In this document: one piece after another, positions 16,008 through 24,749 of the stretch | Layout of the letters: each line of letters opens with the position of its first letter | Numbering within the stretch: position 1 is the first letter of the stretch | Notes under the pieces: generated by a model | Database searches by the model: none | What the model was told of the DNA's origin: nothing | Seen by the model: the letters and a program-made list of their open reading frames with translations, nothing else | Assembly (NCBI GenBank): GCA_946007445.1 | Contig: CAMGAL010000004.1 | Coordinates: 1 to 27,740, forward strand | DNA length: 27,740 nt | Reading direction: 5' to 3' | Origin: an uncultured Mediterranea sp. | Lineage (GTDB): Bacteria; Bacteroidota; Bacteroidia; Bacteroidales; Bacteroidaceae | Program-made: the position numbers and the translations under genes

Positions 16008-17933
16008 TTACTTGCTGGGTACGACGCGGCGGATGGTGCCGTCGTCATTGAATTCCATGCGGTCTATGCAGACTTCGCGATGCCAGCCGGGGCCTTTGTC
16101 ACGCTGCAGGTAGTGCTTGTTGATGCGATGATAGACGATGTACCACTCGTCGGTGCCGGGGATGCGAAGCACGGAGTTGTGGGCAGGGCCGTATATCTCT
16201 TGCTTGGGGTCTTGAATCAGCACGATGGGGTCTTTGGCCACCTGGATGGGGCCCAAGGGCGAGGTCGAAGTGCCGTAGGCCACGTGGTAGTTGGGCGAAC
16301 CGGTGTCGTCCACCGACCAGAGGAAGTAGTAGAGCCCCTTGCGATAGAAGACATAGGGAGCCTCGCGGTAGGCGTAGTCCTGCAGGGTGCCACCCTTGGG
16401 GGTCATCACGCTGATGGTGTTCTTCTTCAAGCTCACCATGTCGCTGTTCAGTTCGGCTCCGGCCATGTAGCCGTTGCCCCAGTAGAGGTAGGGCTTGCCC
16501 GATACGGGGTCGGTGAAGACATCGACGTCAATCTGCTGTCCGCGACCTGCCGGCGACTCGGTGATGATGGGGTGACCCAGGTCCTTGAAGGGGCCAGCGG
16601 GGTGGTCGGCAATAGCTACACCAATCTGCTTGCCGCTGTTGTCCAGGGGGTTGGCACTGTAGTAGAAGAAGTACTTGTATTTGCCGTCGATGAGTTTCTC
16701 TTCGATGCAGGGTGCCCACGTGTTGCCGTTGGCCCAGCTTACTTGCGTGGAGCGGGCGTCGAGCATCACGCCTTCCTCTTTCCACTCGCGCAGGTCGGCC
16801 GAGGAGTAGACGGTGAAGTACCATCCGCCCCAGCCGGGCTGGCCGTCGGTGGTGGAGTAGATGTAGTAGCGGCCTGTCTGCTTGGAGTAGAGCACCTCAG
16901 GATCGGCATGGAAGCCCGGCAGGATGGGGTTCTGTGGCAGCTGGCCCAGCTCCTTGGGCAGACCCCAGCGGTCGGTGATGCGCTTCAGTTCGGCACGGGT
17001 AATGGGAATGATGGTGCCGTGGCGGGGATGGAAGTTCATCTTCACCTGCTGGTCTATCACCTTGAAGTGCTTCAGGTCGGTGGTTTCGGTGAACTGGTAG
17101 GCTCCCTTCATGTAGACATCGTACATCAGGATGTATTTGTCCTGGCCGATGAGCTTGAAGGTGCCGGCACCCTCTACGGCATCCTTGGTCTGCTGCTTGT
17201 AGTCGGATTGCTCCTCCCATTGGCCCGAGGTCAGCGAGCGCGTGGTGGCTACCTTGATGCCGTTTCCATGGCCTTCGGTCTTGTAGAAGAGGTGGTAGAT
17301 GCCGTCCTTGAAGACGATGTCGCCGTCGATGCACGACTTGCCGTTCTGGGGCAGGAAGAGTGGCTGAGGCTCTCCCACCAGGTCGGTGAAGTCGTCGTTG
17401 GCGTAGGCATAGTAGATGATGTCCTGTCCGTCGCCATGCAGCATCGACCAGTATATCATGTATTTGCCGGCTTCGGCATCGTAGATGGTCTGCGGGGCCC
17501 ACACGCGCTTCAGTTTCTCCTGTCCGGCGTATCGCTTCTGCATATTGACTACCGAGTGGCTCCAGTGGATGAGGTCGGTCGACTTGAGCAGCACCATGGC
17601 GCGATTGGACGACCAACCGTTGTCCGACACCATGTCGGTCAGCACCATGTAGAAGGTCTTGCCGTCTTCGCAGCGCAGGATGTGGGGGTCGCGCACGCCA
17701 CCGGTGGAGCTGATGACTTTCGAGTCAATCACCGGCTTGTTGTCGTTGAGGGCCCAGTAGCTGTAGCCATCCATGCTGACGGCGTAGCACACGGCCTCCT
17801 GACTGATGTGGTTGCCGGTGAAGTAGGTAAAGAGGTAAGCCACACATTGGTCTTCTACCGGGTTGGCGGCTTTTGCACTGCCGGTACACAACGTCATGGC
17901 TAAGGTCAGAGTTGATAGGAATTTTTTTACCAT
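16008..17933 (-). CDS. Secreted two-module GH43-type glycoside hydrolase
   Basis: 641 residues with a signal peptide (MVKKFLSTLTLAMTLCTGSAKA, cleaved before Ala-Asn-Pro), so exported. Two five-bladed-propeller GH43-type modules follow each other. Module 1 (about 30-325) has candidate catalytic residues Asp82 (RDPHI), Asp203/205 (IDGDIVF) and Glu254 (VEGAG). Module 2 (about 335-641) has Asp344 (HADPE), Asp469/471 (QIDVDVF) and Glu524 (YREAPY). Both modules therefore appear to keep base, modulator and acid. The linkage is not readable; GH43 members mostly act on arabinan, arabinoxylan or galactan side chains. It lies 91 nt downstream of a paralogue with the same module order and probably in one transcript with it. 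Confidence 0.88.
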   Translation of the reverse strand: MVKKFLSTLTLAMTLCTGSAKAANPVEDQCVAYLFTYFTGNHISQEAVCYAVSMDGYSYWALNDNKPVIDSKVISSTGGVRDPHILRCEDGKTFYMVLTDMVSDNGWSSNRAMVLLKSTDLIHWSHSVVNMQKRYAGQEKLKRVWAPQTIYDAEAGKYMIYWSMLHGDGQDIIYYAYANDDFTDLVGEPQPLFLPQNGKSCIDGDIVFKDGIYHLFYKTEGHGNGIKVATTRSLTSGQWEEQSDYKQQTKDAVEGAGTFKLIGQDKYILMYDVYMKGAYQFTETTDLKHFKVIDQQVKMNFHPRHGTIIPITRAELKRITDRWGLPKELGQLPQNPILPGFHADPEVLYSKQTGRYYIYSTTDGQPGWGGWYFTVYSSADLREWKEEGVMLDARSTQVSWANGNTWAPCIEEKLIDGKYKYFFYYSANPLDNSGKQIGVAIADHPAGPFKDLGHPIITESPAGRGQQIDVDVFTDPVSGKPYLYWGNGYMAGAELNSDMVSLKKNTISVMTPKGGTLQDYAYREAPYVFYRKGLYYFLWSVDDTGSPNYHVAYGTSTSPLGPIQVAKDPIVLIQDPKQEIYGPAHNSVLRIPGTDEWYIVYHRINKHYLQRDKGPGWHREVCIDRMEFNDDGTIRRVVPSK

Positions 17934-18024
17934 ATTACAATTGATACATTTATGAAAAAATACTATTTTATATCATCCGTTTTATCTGTGAAAATCTGTG
18001 GTTTCTACTTCATTTACCATTAAC

Positions 18025-20013
18025 CTATTTCCATTCTCCGGTCACCACCAGTTTGTCGCCCGAGAGGTCCACCTTGAAGAGGTGCGGGATGCGGACATAG
18101 CGTCCGTTGACCTCCTTGTGGCTATGGGCAGAGAGGAGCCATTCTCCCTCGAAGGTCTGGAACATCATGCCGTGGCCATAGTTGGGAGGGGTGATGGGCT
18201 GAGGCTCCTGTACCCAGGGACCATCCAGGGTACCACTCTCCGAATAGGCCACTCCTTGCGTGTAGTCGCGATAGACCCAGCTGGTCCATATCATGCCCAG
18301 GCGGCCGGTGCCGGTACGGAAGAGCCAGGGGCCGTCGGTCACTTTGTTGAAGGTCTCTTTGCCATCTTGCATCTCCCGGCTCCAGGGTGAGTCGCTGGCC
18401 TTGAAGAGCAGACGACCTTCGCCGACGGAGCCGCTGAGGTCGGGCTTCAGCTCGATTTTCTCGATGGTTCCGTTCCAGTTCTGCAGCCATTCGTAGCAAT
18501 AGACCATGTAGGGTTTGCCATCGCTGTCTACCCAGAAGGTGCCGTCGAGGGTGGGTTTCTCGGCAGGCAGGTAGGTGGGGTCGGCCATCGGCTTGTAGGG
18601 CCCTTCGGCCTTGTCGCTCACCAAGATGTGGCTGGCGCGTCGGGGGATGACGTTTCCTCGTACGGAGTCTATGCGGATGGCTTCGTTGGTGAAGGTGGCA
18701 AAGTAGTAGTATTTGTCGTGGTAGCGATGCAGCTCGGCTGCCCAGATTTGCGGATGCTTGCCCATCCACGACGAGGGGTTGGTGTAGGCCACCTCATAGG
18801 GACCTTCCCAACGTTTCAGGTCGGCACTCTTCCAGAGCAGGCCGCTCGTGCCGCTCATGTAGTACAGGTGGGTTTGAGGGTCGGCCAGGATGCAGGGGTC
18901 GCTCAGGCGGATAGAGTCCAGCGGGATGTCGGTGCGGTAGAAGCGGCTCTTGCGCGGCTTGGAGGATTGCTCTTGCCAATACTGTTCGAGGCGCTGGGCT
19001 TCGGCGCGGGTAATCTGGATGACCGAGCCATGCTTGGGCGACTGGAAGTTGACGGCCTTCATCACCCCTTCGTTGAAGTGTCCCAAGTGGGTGAAGTGGA
19101 CAAAGTCGGTTGTCTCGGCAAAGCCGAAGTTATGTGGATTGATGCTGAAAATGTCGTACATCACCACCCATTTGTCTTCGCCGATGCGTTTCCATACGTT
19201 GGGAGCTTCGCAGGCGCGGGGTTCGAAGTCTATCCAGCGCTCTTCGAATTGGTAGCCGCTGTGGATGGAGTCGGAGAGGGCTATCTTCACGCCGCTCTTC
19301 CCCTCCTGGGCTACGAACATCATGCAGTAGCGTCCGTCGGGCAGGGGCGTGATGTCTGCGTCGAGGGTCTGTACGTCGGGTTTGGGATATTCGAAGAGTA
19401 GCTTAGGCTCTGTCACCAGGCGGGTGAAGTCGTCGTCGGTGTAGGCGTAGTAGAGCTGGCTCTTGCCGTTGCCTATGCGCATGGTGAAGTAGATCATCAT
19501 CTTCCCCTCCTGCGGGTCGTAGATGGTTTCCGGAGCCCAGGCGCAGCCTATGTTGCCGAAGGTTTCGGGATAGGCTTGGTCCACGCGCACGTTGCTGCGA
19601 GTCCAGTGTATGAGGTCGGTGGACTTCATCAGCACCAGTCCGCGGTTGTTGCCCCAGCCATAGGCATCGCCGTCGCGTTCCCAGAGGGTGGGGCGTAGTC
19701 TTTCGCGCTGGGCAAAGATGTGCAGGTCGGTCATGGCCAGGTAGAAAGCACCGTCGGGTCCTCGTGTGATGTGCGGGTCGCGGATGCCCCGCTGCTCGGC
19801 AATGGTGTCGCCGTCGATGACGGGTCGTCCCTCGTTGACGGCCGTGAAGGTGTAGCCGTCGTAGCTGGTAGCCATAAAGAGGCTGTGCGTGGGGTCACTG
19901 AAGAAGACGAAGAGATAGGCTCCCATCTCTTTTTCAGTCAGCTCTCTTCGTCCCGTTGTGCAAGAGGCCAGTGAGAGGATGATGCAGGCCCAGAGAATCA
20001 TGTTTTTCTTCAT
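18025..20013 (-). CDS. Two-module GH43-type glycoside hydrolase, lipoprotein
   Basis: 662 residues. The N-terminus is a lipoprotein signal with lipobox LASC (Cys18), so the protein is lipid-anchored, probably at the outer membrane. Module 1 (about 30-345) is homologous to module 1 of the downstream gene: YLFVFFSDP, Asp79 (RDPHI), Asp218/220 (LDADI) and Glu269 (CEAPN). Module 2 (about 360-662) has Asp372 (LSDPCI) and Asp490 (TLDGTF), but the usual acid position reads VTDGPW (Asp560) rather than a Glu; Glu508 in CYEW is an alternative acid. First gene of the GH43 pair, with its own consensus promoter. No SusC/SusD pair or regulator is in the window. Confidence 0.88.
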   Translation of the reverse strand: MKKNMILWACIILSLASCTTGRRELTEKEMGAYLFVFFSDPTHSLFMATSYDGYTFTAVNEGRPVIDGDTIAEQRGIRDPHITRGPDGAFYLAMTDLHIFAQRERLRPTLWERDGDAYGWGNNRGLVLMKSTDLIHWTRSNVRVDQAYPETFGNIGCAWAPETIYDPQEGKMMIYFTMRIGNGKSQLYYAYTDDDFTRLVTEPKLLFEYPKPDVQTLDADITPLPDGRYCMMFVAQEGKSGVKIALSDSIHSGYQFEERWIDFEPRACEAPNVWKRIGEDKWVVMYDIFSINPHNFGFAETTDFVHFTHLGHFNEGVMKAVNFQSPKHGSVIQITRAEAQRLEQYWQEQSSKPRKSRFYRTDIPLDSIRLSDPCILADPQTHLYYMSGTSGLLWKSADLKRWEGPYEVAYTNPSSWMGKHPQIWAAELHRYHDKYYYFATFTNEAIRIDSVRGNVIPRRASHILVSDKAEGPYKPMADPTYLPAEKPTLDGTFWVDSDGKPYMVYCYEWLQNWNGTIEKIELKPDLSGSVGEGRLLFKASDSPWSREMQDGKETFNKVTDGPWLFRTGTGRLGMIWTSWVYRDYTQGVAYSESGTLDGPWVQEPQPITPPNYGHGMMFQTFEGEWLLSAHSHKEVNGRYVRIPHLFKVDLSGDKLVVTGEWK

Positions 20014-20049
20014 TAGGTATTATGTTTGTTAGAGGGTTAAACAGATGCG

Positions 20050-20081
20050 CAAATGTAGGAAAAAACGGATAAACTCCCAAA
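20050..20081 (-). promoter_or_regulatory. Promoter of the GH43 pair (TTTG-N20-TACATTTG)
   Basis: On the minus strand TTTG (20081-20078) precedes TACATTTG (20057-20050) by exactly 20 nt, matching the Bacteroidetes consensus. It lies about 37 nt before the lipoprotein ATG. Confidence 0.78.
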
Positions 20082-20149
20082 CGGAGCCTTGATTTAAGTG
20101 ACAAAGGTGAATTTATTGACGAAATAGTATGCGATTGACAGTTTTGCCT

Positions 20150-20157
20150 TATCTTTG
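20150..20157 (+). promoter_or_regulatory. -7 promoter element of the EamA-family gene
   Basis: TATCTTTG followed by CGCCC, an exact TAnnTTTG match 20 nt before the ATG at 20178. It is divergent from the GH43 promoter about 90 nt away. Confidence 0.7.
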
Positions 20158-20177
20158 CGCCCAAATTTTATCCCATT

Positions 20178-21056
20178 ATGAAATCTGCATCTTGGTCCTA
20201 TCATCTTCTGGCCTTCGTCATTGTGTCCCTTTGGGGAACAACTTTCATCTCCACACGCATTCTGCTCGACTATGGCATGAGCCCGAAGGAAATTTTCCTG
20301 ATACGCTTCCTGATTTCCTATGTAGGAATCTGGCTGGTGTCGCCCCGACGCCTGTGGTGCGACAACTGGCGCGACGAGATGTGGATGTTGCTGGCCGGTC
20401 TGACGGGCGGTTCCATCTATTTTTGGACCGAAAACACCGCTGTGGGCATGACCCTGGTCACCAACGTGTCGTTCATTGTCTGTACGGCTCCTTTGCTCAC
20501 TGCCATCTTGGCCCTGTGGGCAGAGCGTCGGCATCCTTCGTACAGGCTGTTCGGCGGTTCGCTTTTGGGCTTGTTGGGCGTGGCCATGGTGGTCTATAAC
20601 GGCAGTTTTGTGCTTCGCATCGAGCCTTTGGGCGACCTGCTCTCTTTCTCGGCGGCCTGGATGTGGGCTTTCTATAGCTTGATTATCAACCGCGTGTCCG
20701 GTCGCTACAGCACATTCTTCATCACTCGTAAGGTCTTCTTCTACGGGGTGCTGGGCATCCTGCCTTTCTTTGTGGGCAGCCCGTGGCAATTTCCGCTGGA
20801 TAGGTTGTTGCATCCCGTAGTGATGGGCAATGTGTTGTTTCTCAGTGTAGTGGCCTCGTTGGTCTGCTTCGTGTTGTGGAACGTCGTGCTCAAGCGGTTG
20901 GGCACCGTGGAAGCCTCCAACTACATCTACATCAACCCCGTCTTCACGATGATATGCAGCTACATCGTGCTGGGCGAGCAGATGACGCCCATGGCCATGT
21001 TCGGCGCCCTGCTCATCCTAGGCGGACTCTATTGGGCAGGTAAGGGGAAGAAGTGA
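20178..21056 (+). CDS. EamA/DMT-family transporter
   Basis: 292 residues with ten predicted TM helices in two five-helix EamA repeats. The first repeat carries VSLWGTTFISTRILLDYG and the second starts near residue 150 (GDLLSFSAAWMWAFYSLII). The C-terminal EASNYIYINPVFTMICSYIV followed by LGEQMTP is typical of drug/metabolite transporters. The substrate is unknown. It is a single-gene unit convergent with the DUF2851 gene. Confidence 0.93.
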   Translation: MKSASWSYHLLAFVIVSLWGTTFISTRILLDYGMSPKEIFLIRFLISYVGIWLVSPRRLWCDNWRDEMWMLLAGLTGGSIYFWTENTAVGMTLVTNVSFIVCTAPLLTAILALWAERRHPSYRLFGGSLLGLLGVAMVVYNGSFVLRIEPLGDLLSFSAAWMWAFYSLIINRVSGRYSTFFITRKVFFYGVLGILPFFVGSPWQFPLDRLLHPVVMGNVLFLSVVASLVCFVLWNVVLKRLGTVEASNYIYINPVFTMICSYIVLGEQMTPMAMFGALLILGGLYWAGKGKK

Positions 21057-21091
21057 ACATATCTCCAAAAGATATATCAATTTTCTCGTAT

Positions 21092-21122
21092 AATTTGCAC
21101 TAAACTCAGTGCAAATTGGTTT
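21092..21122 (+). terminator. Terminator of the EamA gene overlapping the DUF2851 stop
   Basis: Perfect 9-bp stem AATTTGCAC/GTGCAAATT with an 8-nt loop, followed on the plus strand by GGTTTTC. The right arm lies within the last codons of the convergent DUF2851 gene and the loop contains its stop codon. Confidence 0.6.
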
Positions 21123-22392
21123 TCTTCAAGTATTCGTAACCGAAGCGGCAGCGGAGGCAGTCGCGACGTTCGCAGTAGGTGCGGTGCAGCTGGAGGATGG
21201 CTTGCGAGTCGGCGGCGCTGTGGGCCTCGATGCCCACCTGGCTCCACTGGCGCAGGATGGAGTTGTCTTCGGCAGGCAGCGACTCCAGCCACTGCGAGGC
21301 GCGGGCGCAGAGCGCGGGCGTGGCCTTGTGCAGGCCGTAGGTGTAGAGGAAGGGGATGACGGTATTGATGAGGATGAGGCGCAGGCTGCTCTTGCCCAGC
21401 GACTTGATGCGGCGAGGCGAGGGGGTGCCGAAGCGGTAGTGCTCCTCCCAGTAGGGGGAGGTGTGGAGGTCGAGCAGGTGGTAGATGGCATCGAGGTCGG
21501 GGGCCTCCATCATGCGCGAGAAGAGGGACTGACGCGTGTGGTAGAGGTAGGCCAACTGGGCGAGGCGGACATGGGGGAAACCGCCGGGGCGCAGCCGCAG
21601 GAAGCGCCACTGGGGCTTGTCGGCAGGGGGTGTGAGCGAGAACTTGTGGCTGAGGTAGCTGTATTCGCGCTGCAGGGAGGAGAGGTAGGGGTCGGGCGGA
21701 GTGGGCGAGGGGAGGTCGAGCAGGCCGGCCGTGCCGTAGAAGAGGGCTTCCACCTGCAGCAGGTTGTCGCGGTGCTTGTCCACAGCACGTAGGGGGAGCC
21801 GCCAAGCCCAGGCTTCGAAGGCGTCGCTGTTGAGGCCGAAGCCGAAATTGCGGGCCAGGGTGATGAAGAAGACATCTTCCCAGTGGTTCTGACAGCGGGC
21901 GAGGCGCTGGCGGATGTCGTCTGCCTTGCGCTCGAAGCGTTCGATGGTGAGGGCCGACATCCAGGCATGGACGGTGAGGCGGGGCAGGGTGGGAAGGATG
22001 GAGTGGCAGGGTGGAAAGAGATCGGCTGTGCGCAGTGTGTCGTAGTTACGGCGGATGGAGTCGGGGCAGGTGAGCACGAGCTGGGGAATGGGCTCTCCGT
22101 CCGTGCGGCAGATGGCAACGTCGGCTTGCTCCACGACGTGCAGGATGACGTTGTCGTAGGCCGGGTCGTGCTGGTGGCCGTGGCGCAACCAGTCGCTGGC
22201 CAGGCGGTGCACCTCGACGTTGCCCACCCAAATGGTGCCGCCCAGTTTGAGCTTGGCGTTGAAGAAGTCGGGCCCTGCATGGGGGTTGTGCAGGCCGGGG
22301 TCGATGACCTCCACGGCGGTTCCGTCGGTGGTCGTCAGATTCTCCAGAGGCAGCACTTTGTGCTTCCAGACGTAGTGTAGCAGCTCTTCCAT
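21106..22392 (-). CDS. DUF2851 family protein
   Basis: 428 residues, full length for the family, which is nearly confined to Bacteroidetes. The N-terminal part has a striking conserved-looking stretch: GPDFFNAKL (Asp42), GNVEVH (Glu60, His62), SDWLRHGHQHDPAYDNVILHVV (residues 66-87), reminiscent of a PD-(D/E)xK-like nuclease core. The C-terminus carries Cys407, Cys412 and Cys415 (C-x4-C-x2-C), possibly a metal or Fe-S site together with an upstream Cys. The function is not established; the nuclease idea is my inference. It is convergent with eamA and divergent from dapB, whose promoter abuts its own. Confidence 0.88.
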   Translation of the reverse strand: MEELLHYVWKHKVLPLENLTTTDGTAVEVIDPGLHNPHAGPDFFNAKLKLGGTIWVGNVEVHRLASDWLRHGHQHDPAYDNVILHVVEQADVAICRTDGEPIPQLVLTCPDSIRRNYDTLRTADLFPPCHSILPTLPRLTVHAWMSALTIERFERKADDIRQRLARCQNHWEDVFFITLARNFGFGLNSDAFEAWAWRLPLRAVDKHRDNLLQVEALFYGTAGLLDLPSPTPPDPYLSSLQREYSYLSHKFSLTPPADKPQWRFLRLRPGGFPHVRLAQLAYLYHTRQSLFSRMMEAPDLDAIYHLLDLHTSPYWEEHYRFGTPSPRRIKSLGKSSLRLILINTVIPFLYTYGLHKATPALCARASQWLESLPAEDNSILRQWSQVGIEAHSAADSQAILQLHRTYCERRDCLRCRFGYEYLKKTNLH

Positions 22393-22418
22393 TGTTAATT
22401 AGTCGTTAATGCTGAGGG

Positions 22419-22426
22419 CAAATGTA
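22419..22426 (-). promoter_or_regulatory. -7 promoter element of the DUF2851 gene
   Basis: Minus strand TACATTTG, an exact TAnnTTTG match 26 nt before the ATG. Only 10 bp separate it from the oppositely oriented dapB -7 element. Confidence 0.65.
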
Positions 22427-22436
22427 AGAAAAATCC

Positions 22437-22444
22437 TATCTTTG
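22437..22444 (+). promoter_or_regulatory. -7 promoter element of the dapB operon
   Basis: TATCTTTG followed by CGTC, an exact match, 45 nt before the dapB ATG. It probably drives dapB, lepB, the lepB-like gene and the WbqC-like gene. Confidence 0.68.
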
Positions 22445-22489
22445 CGTCTAAAATAGCAAAGAAAAAGTTTCATTCAAGCCAAAGAAAGC

Positions 22490-23245
22490 ATGAAAATAGC
22501 ATTGATAGGTTATGGAAAGATGGGCAAGGAGATAGAACGCATTGCCCGGAGTCGCGGACACGAGATAGTCTGCATCGTTGATGTGAACAACCAGGAGGAA
22601 CTGGCCGGCGAGTCCTTTCGCCAGGCCGATGTGGCCATCGAGTTCACCAGTCCCACCACGGCTTACGGCAACTGCCTGAAGGCCTTCGAGGCCGGGGTGA
22701 AGGTGGTGTCGGGCAGCACCGGCTGGATGGGTGAGCATGGTGAGGAGATGCAGCGCCTCTGCCGCGAGCAGGGGAAGACGCTCTTCTGGAGCAGCAACTT
22801 CAGCCTGGGTGTGGCCATCTTCTCGGCGGTGAACCGCTACCTGGCAGGCATCATGAACCGCTTCCCCGGCTACGACGTGCAGATGACGGAGACGCACCAC
22901 ATCCACAAGCTCGATGCTCCGAGCGGAACGGCCATCACCCTGGCTGAGGACATTCTGGCTCGGCTGGACCGCAAGACGCAGTGGGTGAAGGGCACCCTGC
23001 AGTCCCCCGACGGCAGTGTGAGCGGCACCACGGAGTGCCGGCCGGACGAGCTGCCCATCAGTGCCGTACGCGAGGGTGAGGTGCCGGGCATCCACACCAT
23101 CCGCTACGAGAGCGAGGCAGACAGCATCGTCATCACCCACGATGCCAAGAACCGCAGTGGCTTTGCCCTGGGGGCTGTGCTGGCAGCCGAGTTCACCGCG
23201 CAACACGAGGGTTTCCTCGGCATGAAGGATTTGTTCCCATTCTGA
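22490..23245 (+). CDS. dapB: 4-hydroxy-tetrahydrodipicolinate reductase DapB
   Basis: 251 residues. Reduces 4-hydroxy-tetrahydrodipicolinate with NAD(P)H in lysine/diaminopimelate synthesis. The Rossmann loop GYGKMG is at 7-12, SGSTGW at 74-79, and the catalytic/substrate motif THHIHKLDAPSGTA is at 135-148 (His136-137, Lys140). The protein is slightly short compared with E. coli DapB (273), as is common here. The first gene of the dapB-lepB cluster; 22 nt separate it from lepB. Confidence 0.96.
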   Translation: MKIALIGYGKMGKEIERIARSRGHEIVCIVDVNNQEELAGESFRQADVAIEFTSPTTAYGNCLKAFEAGVKVVSGSTGWMGEHGEEMQRLCREQGKTLFWSSNFSLGVAIFSAVNRYLAGIMNRFPGYDVQMTETHHIHKLDAPSGTAITLAEDILARLDRKTQWVKGTLQSPDGSVSGTTECRPDELPISAVREGEVPGIHTIRYESEADSIVITHDAKNRSGFALGAVLAAEFTAQHEGFLGMKDLFPF

Positions 23246-23267
23246 TTGAAAATAAACAGTTTAGCAA

Positions 23268-24749
23268 ATGAAAAAGAATTGGATTAAGTTTGCGATAGTG
23301 ACCGTGCTCTACCTGGCCTTCCTCGTGTGGGTGCAGAGCTGGTGGGGCTTGTTGGTGCTGCCTTTCATCTACGATGCCTACATCAGCCGGAAGATCAACT
23401 GGGGCTGGTGGCGTACCGCCAAGAATGCCATGGTGCGTGGTGTGATGAGCTGGGTGGATGCCATCGTCTTTGCCCTGGTGGCGGTCTATTTTGTCAACCT
23501 CTACATCTTCCAGAACTACCAGATTCCCTCCTCCTCCTTGGAGAAGTCGCTCCTGGTGGGTGATTTTCTCTACGTGAGCAAGATGAGCTACGGTCCCCGA
23601 GTGCCCAACACGCCCCTCTCCATGCCCTTGACGCAGCACACGCTGCCCATCCTCAACTGCAAGTCCTACATCGAGTGGCCGCAGTGGAAGTACAAGCGCG
23701 TGGCCGGACTGGGAGAGGTGAAGCGGGGCGACATCGTGGTGTTCAACTTCCCTGCAGGCGACACCGTGGCCCTCAACCGCCAGGCCGAGGACTTCTATTC
23801 GCTGGCCTATCGCGAGGGGCACAGGGTCTACCCCAGGACGCTGAACCTCGACAGCCTTCCGCTGGACCAGCAGCGGGCCGTCTATGACCTCTACTACAAC
23901 GCCGGACGCAACCTCATCCTGAGCAATCCGCAGGTGTATGGCCGCGTGGTGACCCGCCCTGTGGACCGCCGCGAGAACTACGTGAAGCGCTGCATCGGCC
24001 TGCCGGGCGACACGCTGCAAATCCGTGACACCCAGGTGTACATCAACGGCAAGCTGACCCAAAGCCCCAAGGAGATGCAGCTCAACTACTTCGTGCAGAC
24101 CACCGGGCCGCTGATTCCGGAGTCCATGTTCCGTGAGTTGGGCATCAGTCAGGACGACCAGATGCTCATGACCGGCGACCCTGCCTGGGAGCCGGGCCTC
24201 ATCGACTTGGGTCTGACGCATCGCGACGACCAAGGCCGTCTGGCGCCGGTCTATCACCTGCCGCTCACCCAGCAGATGCATCTGGCCCTAGCCGGCAACA
24301 AGAAGCTGGTGAGCCACATCGTGATGGAGCCGGAGGAGTATAGTGGCGACCTCTATCCCCTCAACATGCATACAGGCTGGACGCGCAACGACTATGGCCC
24401 CATCTGGATTCCTCGTCGGGGCGCCACCATCGACTTGACCCTGGCCAACCTGCCTCTCTACGAGCGCTGCATCCGCGCCTACGAGGGCAACAGCCTGGAG
24501 GTGAAAGGGAGTGAAATCTATATCAACGGCGAGAAAGCGGATAGCTACACCTTCCAGATGGACTACTACTGGATGATGGGCGACAACCGCCACAACTCTG
24601 CCGACTCGCGCTACTGGGGCTTTGTGCCTGAAGACCATGTGGTGGGCAAGCCCATCCTTGTCTGGCTCTCGCTGGACAAAGACCGCGGCTGGCTGGATGG
24701 CAAGATCCGCTGGAACCGCCTCTTCAAATGGGTAGATGACATCCACTAA
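23268..24749 (+). CDS. lepB: Signal peptidase I (S26), catalytically complete
   Basis: 493 residues, much longer than E. coli LepB (324). Two or three N-terminal hydrophobic segments (about 7-35 and 63-82) anchor it in the inner membrane. The catalytic Ser is Ser90 (IPSSSLEKSL) and the general base Lys is Lys240 (ENYVKRCIGLPGDTL); the box GDNRHNSADSR is at 438-448. Large insertions separate the boxes (150 residues between Ser and Lys). It cleaves signal peptides of exported proteins. The stop codon is immediately followed by the ATG of the next gene (no spacing). Confidence 0.94.
   Translation: MKKNWIKFAIVTVLYLAFLVWVQSWWGLLVLPFIYDAYISRKINWGWWRTAKNAMVRGVMSWVDAIVFALVAVYFVNLYIFQNYQIPSSSLEKSLLVGDFLYVSKMSYGPRVPNTPLSMPLTQHTLPILNCKSYIEWPQWKYKRVAGLGEVKRGDIVVFNFPAGDTVALNRQAEDFYSLAYREGHRVYPRTLNLDSLPLDQQRAVYDLYYNAGRNLILSNPQVYGRVVTRPVDRRENYVKRCIGLPGDTLQIRDTQVYINGKLTQSPKEMQLNYFVQTTGPLIPESMFRELGISQDDQMLMTGDPAWEPGLIDLGLTHRDDQGRLAPVYHLPLTQQMHLALAGNKKLVSHIVMEPEEYSGDLYPLNMHTGWTRNDYGPIWIPRRGATIDLTLANLPLYERCIRAYEGNSLEVKGSEIYINGEKADSYTFQMDYYWMMGDNRHNSADSRYWGFVPEDHVVGKPILVWLSLDKDRGWLDGKIRWNRLFKWVDDIH

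Noticed and set aside
16080..17903. A 607-codon open frame on the plus strand antisense to the first GH43 gene
   Set aside because: It is a shadow of a GC-rich gene; the minus frame has signal peptide and catalytic motifs, while the antisense product has no recognisable domain and shows low-complexity Val/Gly/His composition.
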